64,000 nucleotides of DNA from Rhodoferax ferrireducens T118 (GTDB lineage Bacteria > Pseudomonadota > Gammaproteobacteria > Burkholderiales > Burkholderiaceae_C): contig NC_007908.1 of the NCBI RefSeq assembly GCF_000013605.1, positions 4,588,001 to 4,652,000 of the forward strand, in the 5' to 3' direction. Below are positions 54,924 to 63,141 of this stretch, piece by piece. The notes below the pieces were generated by a model. That model saw nothing but the letters and a program-made list of their open reading frames with translations, searched no databases and was not told the DNA's origin. Made by a program: the position numbers and the translations under genes. Numbering within the stretch: the stretch's first letter is position 1; every line of letters starts with the position of its first letter.

Positions 54924-55110
54924 GGCACTGGCTTCGTTGCAACCAGAAGCATGTTCGTCGGCCGACGACGCGACAAAACCGGAATATCAGCTTGAGTATG
55001 GGTAAACCCTGATGCGTACCAGCTAAATACGTTGTATTGTCCATACAAATAAATATCTTGATTCTATTCATTGGACTGAGTCAAGCCAGTACATCTCGGG
55101 AGACGGACTC

Positions 55111-55314
55111 ATGTCATCGATCATTCGCGACGCTCGCCCCAGTTCTGAATTCGTCAGGGCAGCCGCAGTCACGGCCTTTCCGATCCTTAAGGCGGACGGT
55201 TTGGTCCTGCTGCCCCTCGATGTTTCCTGCGCGATCTTCGGTCACACCTCGCGCGCAGTGAAGCGCATGTTCGATGTAAAGAACCGCACCCCGACTAAGC
55301 CCAACGGAGGTGGT
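55111..55314 (+). pseudogene. N-terminal remnant of a Sua5/YrdC-like protein
   Basis: About 65 codons: FPILKADGLVLLPLDVSCAI, GHTSRAVKRMFDVKNRTPTK. This fits the N-terminal part of Sua5/YciO/YrdC-family proteins that accompany some catabolic clusters. It breaks off where an IS4-type transposase tail begins. Moderate confidence. Confidence 0.45.
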
Positions 55315-55345
55315 CAAAAACGACGCGGGATAGCGTCTGGTGTTT

Positions 55346-55624
55346 TTGACCAACAACTCTGTCTTGAAGCCCGAGTTGATTGCCGATCTGTATCGCGAAC
55401 GCAGATAGCTGGAGTAGTTCTTGAAGTGGATCAAACAGCGTTTGCGCATCAAGGTGTTCTTTGGCCTCAGCGAGAGCGCAGTGAAGACAGAAATCGTGAC
55501 TGCTATTTCCACCCATGTGTTGATTGCCATCAAAGAGAGATTTATGCATCTTAAACATCACGGTCTATATGAAATCCCACTGGTTTTGAGCCTGTCCATA
55601 TTCGAAACTACCTTTATGGATTAA
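55346..55624 (+). mobile_element. IS4-family transposase C-terminal relic
   Basis: LTNNSVLKPELIADLYRER, then FLKWIKQRLRIKVFFGLSES, AVKTEIVTAISTHVLIAI and a normal C-terminus. Two in-frame TAG codons interrupt the first part, where intact proteins have R-W-x-V-E-L-F-F. The N-terminal catalytic part is gone. Confidence 0.75.
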
Positions 55625-55744
55625 CTGCTTAAACCACCATCAACGGATTCAGACCAGGACTTAGAGCCCAACCGACTCGCTCTCCTGTAAAGAATATTTG
55701 GAAGCTACTGGTCTTTTACGAAGGACAAATATGAGACACAAACC

Positions 55745-56419
55745 ATGAAATTTCTTGATCACCTGGAAGAGTGGCTGGTCACCTTCCTGATGGGCGCTGC
55801 GACGCTGATCATCTTTGTGGCGGTGGTGCACCGCTACGCCGCTGGCCTGCCGATACCCGGCGTGCAAGACTGGCTCTTGTCCCTCTCCTTGAGCTGGGCG
55901 CAGGAGCTGACCATCATCATGTTTGTCTGGATGGCCAAGTTTGGCGCCGCGTATGGCGTGCGCACCGGCATCCACGTCGGGGTGGACGTGCTGATCAACC
56001 GCATGCAAGACAAGATGAAGAGCAAATTCATTGTCTTCGGACTGTGTGCGGGCGCCCTGTTCACCGGCATTGTGGCCACCCTGGGTGCCACTTTTGTCTG
56101 GGACAACGGCGCGCACCATGCCTGGTTCAACCTGTTGGGTTTGTCCGTAGAAGGCATACCCGAAGGTCCCACTACGCCGGACCTCGAAATGCCAACCTGG
56201 ATGGTTTACAGCGCCGTGCCGCTGGGCACCAGCCTGATGTGTTTCCGGTTTTTGCAAGTCATGGTCAATTTTCTTAAAACCGGTGAACTGCCGCACCACG
56301 ACCACGGCCATGTCGAGGGTCTGGAAGCCGAAACACCCCCGGTCGACTTCAACCCGCTTGCCATGGATGACAACCTGCACCCTTCTGATTTGCAGAACAA
56401 AGAAGGGGATTCGAAATGA
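55745..56419 (+). CDS. TRAP transporter small permease (DctQ)
   Basis: A 224-residue membrane protein with four helices: LVTFLMGAATLIIFVAVVHRY, LSLSWAQELTIIMFVWMAKFG, AGALFTGIVATLGATF and a last near GTSLMCFRFLQVMV. Small integral subunit of a tripartite carboxylate transporter. Its stop overlaps dctM (ATGA). No substrate-binding DctP gene is present in the window. Confidence 0.9.
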   Translation: MKFLDHLEEWLVTFLMGAATLIIFVAVVHRYAAGLPIPGVQDWLLSLSLSWAQELTIIMFVWMAKFGAAYGVRTGIHVGVDVLINRMQDKMKSKFIVFGLCAGALFTGIVATLGATFVWDNGAHHAWFNLLGLSVEGIPEGPTTPDLEMPTWMVYSAVPLGTSLMCFRFLQVMVNFLKTGELPHHDHGHVEGLEAETPPVDFNPLAMDDNLHPSDLQNKEGDSK

Positions 56420-57699
56420 ATGCCGCCATTATTTTTGTCCTCTTGCTGGTGCTCATGCTCACCGGCATGCCAATCTCGATTTCACTCGGCTTGACCGTTC
56501 TGACCTTTTTGTTTGGCTTTACCCATGTGCCGCTGGAGTCGGTGGCGCTCAAGCTCTTTACCGGCATTGAAAAGTTCGAGATCATGGCGATCCCGTTCTT
56601 CATCCTGGCGGGTAACTTTTTGACCCACGGCGGCGTGGCCAAGCGCATGATCAACTTTGCCTCCAGCATGGTCGGCCACTGGTATGGAGGCCTGGGCCTG
56701 GCCGGTGTGATGGCTTGTGCGCTGTTTGCGGCGGTGTCGGGTTCCTCGCCCGCCACGGTGGTGGCGATCGGCTCGATCTTGCTGCCGGCCATGACCAAAG
56801 CGGGTTTTCCCAATAGCTTTGGCGCGGGCGTGATCACCACCTCGGGCGCCTTGGGCATTCTGATTCCGCCTTCGATCGTGATGGTGATGTATTCGGTGGC
56901 GACCAACACCTCGGTCGGCGCCTTGTTCATGGCCGGCGTGGTACCGGGCATCGCACTGGCCTGCGTGTTGGGCGGTGTCACCTGGTATCGGGCCAAGAAG
57001 TTCAACTACCCGCGTCTGCCCAAGGCGACCTGGGCCGAGCGCTTCAAGGCTTTCAAGACCTCGGCCTGGGGCTTGCTGCTGATCGTGATCGTGATGGGCG
57101 GCATTTACACCGGCATGTTCACGCCGACTGAAGCGGCGGCCATGAGCGCGGTCTATGCGTTTGTGGTGGCCGTTTTTGTCTACAAGGACATGAAGCTCAA
57201 GGACGTGCCCAAAGTGTTGCTCAACTCGGCCAACATGTCGGCGATGCTGCTCTACATCATCACCAACGCCGTGCTGTTCTCCTTCATCATGACCAATGAG
57301 AACATTCCGCAGGCGCTGGCCGACTGGATGCTGGGCAACGGCCTGGGCATGGTCAGCTTCTTGCTGGCCGTGAACGTGATGCTGCTGCTGGCGGGCAACT
57401 TCATGGAGCCCTCCAGCATTGTGCTGATCTTCGCGCCGATCTTGTTCCCGGTGGCCATGAAGCTGGGCATTGACCCGGTGCACTTTGGCATCATCATGGT
57501 GGTCAACATGGAAGTGGGCATGTGCCACCCGCCGGTGGGCCTGAACCTGTATGTGGCCTCCGGCATTACCAAGATGGGGATTACCGAGCTGACGGTGGCG
57601 GTCTGGCCGTGGCTGCTGGCGATGCTGGGCTTCCTGGTGCTGGTGACCTACTGGCCGCCCTTGTCAACCTGGTTCCCCCGCATGCTGGGGATGATGTAG
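56416..57699 (+). CDS. TRAP transporter large permease (DctM)
   Basis: A 427-residue channel subunit with about 12 helices: VLLLVLMLTGMPISISLGLT, FFILAGNFLTHGGVAKRMI, AAVSGSSPATVVAIGSILLP, SGALGILIPPSIVMVMY and CHPPVGLNLYVASG. Sodium-driven uptake of a dicarboxylate or similar acid is expected. Lies between IS relics, upstream of an MFS transporter gene. Confidence 0.93.
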   Translation: MNAAIIFVLLLVLMLTGMPISISLGLTVLTFLFGFTHVPLESVALKLFTGIEKFEIMAIPFFILAGNFLTHGGVAKRMINFASSMVGHWYGGLGLAGVMACALFAAVSGSSPATVVAIGSILLPAMTKAGFPNSFGAGVITTSGALGILIPPSIVMVMYSVATNTSVGALFMAGVVPGIALACVLGGVTWYRAKKFNYPRLPKATWAERFKAFKTSAWGLLLIVIVMGGIYTGMFTPTEAAAMSAVYAFVVAVFVYKDMKLKDVPKVLLNSANMSAMLLYIITNAVLFSFIMTNENIPQALADWMLGNGLGMVSFLLAVNVMLLLAGNFMEPSSIVLIFAPILFPVAMKLGIDPVHFGIIMVVNMEVGMCHPPVGLNLYVASGITKMGITELTVAVWPWLLAMLGFLVLVTYWPPLSTWFPRMLGMM

Positions 57700-57994
57700 C
57701 GCGGCAACTGGCCTCATTCATCTCTAAGATGAAGCACTCCTTTGGCCTTTCGTGGGCGGGTGAAGGGTGGTGATCGACCAGTTCAGATTGTTGTGAACAA
57801 ACTATTCGCAAGAGTCTGAAGGAGTCGGTGACGGGCACGTACCGGACTTTTTGCCTGGGTGCGAGGACTGCAACGTTGTCGGTCCGTCGGCTCGGTTGCA
57901 TGGCTGGGCCTGCATGATATGGTTGGCAACGAGCCTGTTGGCCCACGATATTGCCTGCGGGAGGATAGTCTCCCCTTTTTTTGAAAGACTGATC
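57700..57994. other. Region between dctM and MFS transporter
   Basis: About 295 bases, no gene recognised. The frame leading into the MFS gene is open here but has no membrane-protein character. Confidence 0.5.
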
Positions 57995-59191
57995 TTGAAG
58001 AATAACTGGTTGATGCTGGCCGTTACGTTGGCCATCCAGGCCATGGTATCGATGGCTTTGCTGACTTTGCCTGTGATGGCGCCAGTGGTAGCGGGTGCGC
58101 TGGGGGTCTCTTCGGTATACGTGGGTGTGTATGTTGCCATTGTTTATGTTGGCGCTATTCTGGCTAGCCTGGCTGCTGGCACGGTGGTGGCGCGCTATGG
58201 CGCGATTCGTGTCAGCCAGGCGGGTTTGCTGACCTGTGCACTTGGTCTGGCGCTGTGCACGGTCAACTCGGTGCCGGTGATTGCGCTGGGCGCGTTGTTG
58301 ATCGGGATCGGCTACGGCCCAGTGACACCGGCCAGTTCCCACTTGCTGGCACGCACCACACCGGCGCGCAGCCTATCGCTAGTGTTTTCCCTCAAGCAAA
58401 CGGGTGTGCCCTTGGGCGGTGTCTTGGCAGGGCTTATCGTGCCGAGCCTGCTGTTGGTGACAGGATGGCAGGGCGCTTTGCTGCTGGTTTCTCTGCTGTG
58501 CCTGGTCTGCGCCGTTATCGCTCAGCCGATGCGTCAGGAAATGGATTTGGATCGCAATCCGAAATGCCCCTTGTCGCTGAGCAATCTGGCGCAGCCACTG
58601 CGGCTGGTGCTGTCGCATCGGGCGCTCGCGATGCTCGCGACATGTTCCTTTTTCTTTTCGGCCACGCAACTGTCACTGGTGACATATCTGGTGACCTTTC
58701 TACACGACTCGTTGGGCCAGGGGCTGGTGGCCGCCGGGATGGCGTTGTCGGTTTCGCAGCTCGCAGGTGTCGGGGGGCGGGTATTCTGGGGTTATGTGTC
58801 TGACCGTTTCCTGGGCGCGCGCCGAATGCTGGCGGTGCTAGCGGCTCTGATGGCCTTGAGCAGCGTGGCCACTGCGTCGTTGAGCACCAGCATGCCAACC
58901 GTTCTGCTGCTGGGCATCCTGGCGGTGTTTGGTGCCTCCGCCATTGGATGGAATGGGGTGTACCTGGCCGAAGTGGCCCGTCAGGCGCCCAAGGGGCAGG
59001 CCAGCTTAGCAACCGGCGGCACATTGGCCGTCACTTTCTTGGGCGTGGTGCTCGGGCCCCCGCTTTTTGGGGCCATGTCTGGCTTGTTTGGCGGCTACCG
59101 GGCCGGTTATGCTGCACTTGCGTTGCCCACGCTGGCGTGCTGTGTGTTGCTGGTACGCCAGAAAAAAACGCTACTGGCCGCAAAAGGGTGA
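57995..59191 (+). CDS. MFS transporter, CynX/NimT-like
   Basis: A major facilitator protein of about 398 residues with 12 helices, for example WLMLAVTLAIQAMVSMALL, GVYVAIVYVGAILASLAAG, ALLIGIGYGPVTPASSHLLA and VFSLKQTGVPLGGVLAGL. The start is uncertain: a TTG at 57995 (LKNNWLML) fits the first helix, while ATG 57851 would add 48 unusual residues. Substrate unknown; a carboxylic acid suits the context. Confidence 0.85.
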   Translation: MKNNWLMLAVTLAIQAMVSMALLTLPVMAPVVAGALGVSSVYVGVYVAIVYVGAILASLAAGTVVARYGAIRVSQAGLLTCALGLALCTVNSVPVIALGALLIGIGYGPVTPASSHLLARTTPARSLSLVFSLKQTGVPLGGVLAGLIVPSLLLVTGWQGALLLVSLLCLVCAVIAQPMRQEMDLDRNPKCPLSLSNLAQPLRLVLSHRALAMLATCSFFFSATQLSLVTYLVTFLHDSLGQGLVAAGMALSVSQLAGVGGRVFWGYVSDRFLGARRMLAVLAALMALSSVATASLSTSMPTVLLLGILAVFGASAIGWNGVYLAEVARQAPKGQASLATGGTLAVTFLGVVLGPPLFGAMSGLFGGYRAGYAALALPTLACCVLLVRQKKTLLAAKG

Positions 59192-59487
59192 TTGTCACGA
59201 TACCTCTATTTCAGAGGTGTTATCGAAGGTTAACCTTATCTGATGAGGTGTAAGCCTGAGCAGCAGATTTGGACCGATTATTTCCCAACTCTTTGGGTTC
59301 CTGGCGGGCGCCGTAGAAGTTACGCTTTTGCGTGCCGGTCAATGATGGTAAGAGATATGCCCACATAGTTCGTGTGGCCCAGCGCTTTGGCTACGCCAAG
59401 CTGAACAGGGGCCTGACAAGGCATGGTGCTGGGTTGTCGCGTTAGCCGCGGACGAGCGAACTTCGGGTTGGGACGAATGCCGGACGC
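59192..59487. other. Region between MFS gene and IS6 relic
   Basis: About 300 bases. No gene or clear signal seen. Confidence 0.45.
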
Positions 59488-60127
59488 TCAGACAGGACGC
59501 ATTTGTCTTGCCAACGCGTAAAACTGGTCGGCGAACGACATCTCGTCGCTGCCCTTCAGTATGAACCGCCCTTTTCGAATCACGTGCATCAACTCGATGC
59601 CGCCAGCACACATTTGCTAGCTTGAAATGACTTGAGGTTGAGCATAGGTTTGGTGACTCGTTTCACTGCTCGATGGTCTTGTTCCACGATGTTATTCAGG
59701 TATTTGACTTGGCGGACAATAATTTGCTTGTCGATGCTGACCTTCTCAGGTGCACCGTTGACCTGCATGGCTTTGCCAAAAAAGCGTATGGTTGCGGCCT
59801 TGTCGCGCCCGGCCGTCAGCAGGAAGTCGATCGTCTTGCCCTGCTTGTCTACCGCGCGGTAGAGATATTTCCAGATGCCTTTGACCTTGATATAGGTCTA
59901 GTTCATGCGCCAGTTCCCGCCCACCGGACGCTTGTACCTGCGAAATACCTTCTCAAGCAAGGGGCAAAGCCGGATCGCCGGCGATTAATCGATGAACGAT
60001 CGATAGACACGCCGCGCGCCTGCATCGTCTCTTCCAACTGGCGGTAGCTCAACAGATAAGCCGCGTATCAACGGATGCACACCAGAATGACGACGATTGG
60101 GAATCGCATCCCTTTGGTAGCCAGCAT
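59488..60127 (-). mobile_element. IS6-family transposase relic, frameshifted
   Basis: Reverse strand reads MLATKGMRFPIVVILVCIR, SYRQLEETMQARGVSIDRS, then in shifted frames YIKVKGIWKYLYRAVDKQG, TIDFLLTAGRDKAATIRFF, EQDHRAVKRVTKPMLNLKSF and MSFADQFYALARQMRPV. This is nearly the whole IS6 transposase, broken by several frameshifts and stops. It faces the shorter relic at 54693. Confidence 0.8.
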
Positions 60128-60215
60128 CGCGTTTCAAACCTTTTCTGTCATAGCACTCAGCATAGACAAGCGGGCGGCTTGACCATCAACGCGACAGAAC
60201 CTAAATGCGTGACGA

Positions 60216-60250
60216 TTGCGAGAGACGCTAGAATTATTTATACGGACAAT
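60216..60250 (+). promoter_or_regulatory. Promoter and operator before the Cat1-type CoA-transferase
   Basis: TTGCGA (60216-60221), 17 bases, TATACG (60239-60244), overlapped by TACGGACAAT (60241-60250), the complement of ATTGTCCGTA found before the right lyase gene. Confidence 0.55.
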
Positions 60251-60294
60251 AATGATGTCGTCCACCAGCTTATCACCTCTCAGGCCGCGCCCCT

Positions 60295-61572
60295 ATGCAC
60301 CACTACCCGTCCGCTTCCGATCTGCCTTGGCGCGAAATCTTGCATCCAGGAGCGAAGCTGGCTTGCTCGCAAATGACGTCCGAGCCGATGGCCTTGATAG
60401 CATCACTCGCCAACGCCTTGGCGCAAACCCCGCCTCCCCATATGCCTGCTTCGCTGTTGATCGGCACCCCATTCTCAACCGCGACACAGGCGTTGCCACA
60501 GGATATGGCAATCGCGACTTTCGGTGGCATGGGCGCCGCCGCCACCATGGCGCGTAGCCGTAGGCTTACCGTATTTCCGATCCATTACTCCGTAAGCGAG
60601 CATTGGTGTACCAAGTATGCTGCGGACGTAGCACTACTCGGACTTGCTCGAGACGCGGCCACAGGGCGGCTGTATCTCGGTGCCAGCCACGGTTATGCGA
60701 TCAAGGCGGCGCGTACCGCCAAGATCGTCGTGGCAGAGGTCAATGCGATGGCGCCATGCGTGCATGGAGGCGAGTTGCCCGAGGATCTTTCGCTGACGCA
60801 TATCGTCGAGTCGTCGTACCCGCTGGTTGAGAGTCTGACGGCAACCGCCGGTGCCACCGAGCGTGCGATTGCGACCCATGTCGCGACACAGGTCCAGGAC
60901 GGGGCGACGATCCAGATTGGTATTGGATCACTAGCCAACGCGGTCGCTGAGGGCCTCGCCGGACACCGCAGGCTCTCGATTCACACAGGCCTAATGACTG
61001 AGCCGCTGTGGGCGCTCGTCATGTCGGGTGCGGCAGACAACTCATACCGGCGTGACTATCCCGGGGTGAGTGTGATCTCTGCCATTTACGGCAATGCGGC
61101 GCTTTATCGCGTTGTGGAACTCAATCAGGCCGTGCGCATGGCGCCGCCTGCCGTTACGCACGGGATTACATCGCTTGCCGCGTTGCCCCGCTTCACCGCA
61201 ATCAACAGCGGGCTTGAGGTAGATTTGTACGGGCAGGTAAATTCGGAGTTAGCTGGCGGTCGCTATGTCGGCGGGATCGGCGGACTCAACGATTTTGTTC
61301 GTGGCGCTGCAGCCTCGCTAAATGGGCTTTCGATCATTGCCTTGCCGGCGCGCCGACGTGGTCGCAATGGTGACATTTCGGGAATCGTTTCACGCTTGTC
61401 TGGTCCGGCAACCATCAGTGCATCAGATGCCGATATGGTTATTACAGAATTCGGCGTTGCGTCGTTGCGTGGCGCGTCGCGCGCACAGCGCGCGACGCGC
61501 CTAATCGCTATCGCCCACCCGGATGACCGCGAACAGCTTGAAGGCGCACTAGCGTCGCTCGATATCAGTTGA
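60295..61572 (+). CDS. Acetyl-CoA hydrolase/transferase-family CoA-transferase (RipA/itaconate CoA-transferase-like)
   Basis: A 425-residue family I CoA-transferase like 4-hydroxybutyrate or itaconate CoA-transferase. INSGLEVDLYGQVNSELAGG holds the catalytic Glu, and IGIGSLANAVAEGLAGH and GGIGGLNDFVRGA are typical. Followed in order by a lyase and a MaoC hydratase, as in the Rip (itaconate) locus, so itaconate is the best substrate guess. ATG 60295 lacks a strong ribosome site. It is unlike the CaiB-type enzymes beside the left copy. Confidence 0.85.
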   Translation: MHHYPSASDLPWREILHPGAKLACSQMTSEPMALIASLANALAQTPPPHMPASLLIGTPFSTATQALPQDMAIATFGGMGAAATMARSRRLTVFPIHYSVSEHWCTKYAADVALLGLARDAATGRLYLGASHGYAIKAARTAKIVVAEVNAMAPCVHGGELPEDLSLTHIVESSYPLVESLTATAGATERAIATHVATQVQDGATIQIGIGSLANAVAEGLAGHRRLSIHTGLMTEPLWALVMSGAADNSYRRDYPGVSVISAIYGNAALYRVVELNQAVRMAPPAVTHGITSLAALPRFTAINSGLEVDLYGQVNSELAGGRYVGGIGGLNDFVRGAAASLNGLSIIALPARRRGRNGDISGIVSRLSGPATISASDADMVITEFGVASLRGASRAQRATRLIAIAHPDDREQLEGALASLDIS

Positions 61573-61607
61573 TGGCATTTCTACGGAAATCGCCTATTGG
61601 ATGAATC

Positions 61608-61643
61608 TTGACATAACTTGCATTCCCACTACAATTGTCCGTA
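61608..61643 (+). promoter_or_regulatory. Promoter and operator of the right lyase operon
   Basis: TTGACA (61608-61613), 16 bases, TACAAT (61630-61635), then TGTCCGTA (61636-61643). From the first base of TTGACA to the motif is 28 bases, the same as in the left copy. Confidence 0.65.
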
Positions 61644-61666
61644 CATTAAATATTGAGAGCAAGCCT

Positions 61667-62509
61667 GTGCAATCCAATCCCCCCCGTTCCATGCTGTTTG
61701 TCTCAGGTGAAAAGGTCGAGCGGTTTGCCAAAGCGATGGCAGCTGGCGCCGACCTGGTGTGCATCGACCTCGAAGACGCGGTTCATCCGCAGCGCAAGCT
61801 CGAAGCACGCAACAACGTGCTGGGTTGGCTCAAACTGCAGCCCCGAACGGATACTGGCCCGCGTGTCGCGCTCCGCCTTAACGGTTTGCGCACGGCAGAG
61901 GGCCTGCGTGACGTGGTGGCGCTGGTCGATTCGGGCGTGCAGCTTGACTGGTTGCTGTTGCCCAAGGTTGAAGACAAGGCCGACATCCAGTGCATAGCTG
62001 GCTGGGCCGGGGCGCAGATCGGCGCCATCGCGGCACTGATCGAAACCCCACTTGGCATCGAGAACGCACGCTCCATTGGGCGCGCTGGCGGCAAGCTCGG
62101 TGCCTTGATGTTGGGCGGCGCTGACTTGTCGGCCGAGCTGGGGGCGCAATTTGACTGGGAAGGGCTGTTTTCGGCCCGTGGCCGCCTTGTGAATGCGGCG
62201 CGCGCTGCTGGCGTGCAGGCCTGGGACGTGCCGCATGTCGACATTGGCAACCTCTCAGGCTTGAGCGAAGAGACCCGCAAGGTGCTCGCGCTCGGCTTTG
62301 ATTGCAAGACTGCCATTCATCCACAGCAAATCCAGATCATTCATGCGGCCTTCGCGCCGACGCCGGCCGATCTGGATTGGGCGAAGTTGCTGGTTCAGGC
62401 CGTTCCCGACGGCGAGTTTAGCGGCGCGTTCCTGTACCAGGGGCGCATGGTTGACGCACCGCTGGTGCGCAAGGCTCGACGCATCGTCGAGCTGTCACGT
62501 TTGCAGTAG
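61667..62509 (+). CDS. CitE-like acyl-CoA lyase, right copy
   Basis: Same 280-residue protein as the left copy at 53696-54538: PRSMLFVSGEKVERFAKAM, CIDLEDAVHPQRK, IETPLGIENARS. Here it follows the Cat1-type CoA-transferase by 94 bases, giving the order transferase-lyase-hydratase known from itaconate degradation loci. The GTG at 61667 with GAGAG nine bases upstream is preferred; the frame is open to 61601, through the promoter. Confidence 0.87.
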   Translation: MQSNPPRSMLFVSGEKVERFAKAMAAGADLVCIDLEDAVHPQRKLEARNNVLGWLKLQPRTDTGPRVALRLNGLRTAEGLRDVVALVDSGVQLDWLLLPKVEDKADIQCIAGWAGAQIGAIAALIETPLGIENARSIGRAGGKLGALMLGGADLSAELGAQFDWEGLFSARGRLVNAARAAGVQAWDVPHVDIGNLSGLSEETRKVLALGFDCKTAIHPQQIQIIHAAFAPTPADLDWAKLLVQAVPDGEFSGAFLYQGRMVDAPLVRKARRIVELSRLQ

Positions 62510-62548
62510 TCCTCTCATTTCACACAACATTTTTACTGGAGATACATC

Positions 62549-63067
62549 ATGGTTCAGGTCGTCAAGCAAGTCGGTGAGCATCGCTTTCGCGAGTCCTTTG
62601 GCCGCCATTTCGAAGAGTTCAACATCGGCGACATCTACGAGCACCGCCCGGGCCGCACCGTCACCGAGACCGACAACACCTGGTTCACCTTGCTCACGAT
62701 GAACACGCACCCGATGCACTTCGACGCCGAGTACGCCAAGGCTAGCGAGTTCAAGCGCTGCATCATCTGTAGTCCGTTCACGGTGGCGTTGATGGTGGGC
62801 ATGAGCGTCACCGACGTGAGCCAGAAGGCCATCGCGAATCTGGGCTGGACCGACATCAAGCTCACGCATCCGCTGTTCGCCGGCGACACGCTGTATGCCG
62901 AGTCGGAGGTGACGGACAAGCGCGAGTCAAAATCGCGCCCCGGCGCTGGCCTGGTGACCGTGAAGACCACCGGCCTGAACCAGGATGGCAAGGTCATTGG
63001 CACCTTTAGCCGCACCATGCTGATCGCCAAGATCGGCCACAGCATCGAAGACAAAGTCAATTACTGA
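62549..63067 (+). CDS. MaoC-type enoyl-CoA hydratase, right copy
   Basis: The 172-residue hydratase identical to that at 53138-53656, with NTHPMHFDAEYAKAS at the active site. GGAGA lies before the ATG. It lies 39 bases after the lyase gene and 74 before the dehydrogenase. Expected to hydrate itaconyl-CoA or mesaconyl-CoA to citramalyl-CoA. Confidence 0.87.
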   Translation: MVQVVKQVGEHRFRESFGRHFEEFNIGDIYEHRPGRTVTETDNTWFTLLTMNTHPMHFDAEYAKASEFKRCIICSPFTVALMVGMSVTDVSQKAIANLGWTDIKLTHPLFAGDTLYAESEVTDKRESKSRPGAGLVTVKTTGLNQDGKVIGTFSRTMLIAKIGHSIEDKVNY

Positions 63068-63071
63068 TTCT

Positions 63072-63126
63072 TTGCGGGATAGACCGCTGTCACGCGAGCG
63101 CGAAAAACTCGCTCCTCAACCGATCA
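63072..63126. repeat. Intergenic hairpin repeat, copy 3 (mirror of copy 2)
   Basis: Mirror of 53079-53133 as part of the inverted repeat, between hydratase and dehydrogenase. Confidence 0.55.
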
Positions 63127-63141
63127 AAAAAGGAAAAAATT

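Noticed and set aside
56482-57528. Minus-strand 348-codon His-rich frame opposite dctM
   Set aside because: Mirror of hydrophobic codons of DctM; no start signal or family.
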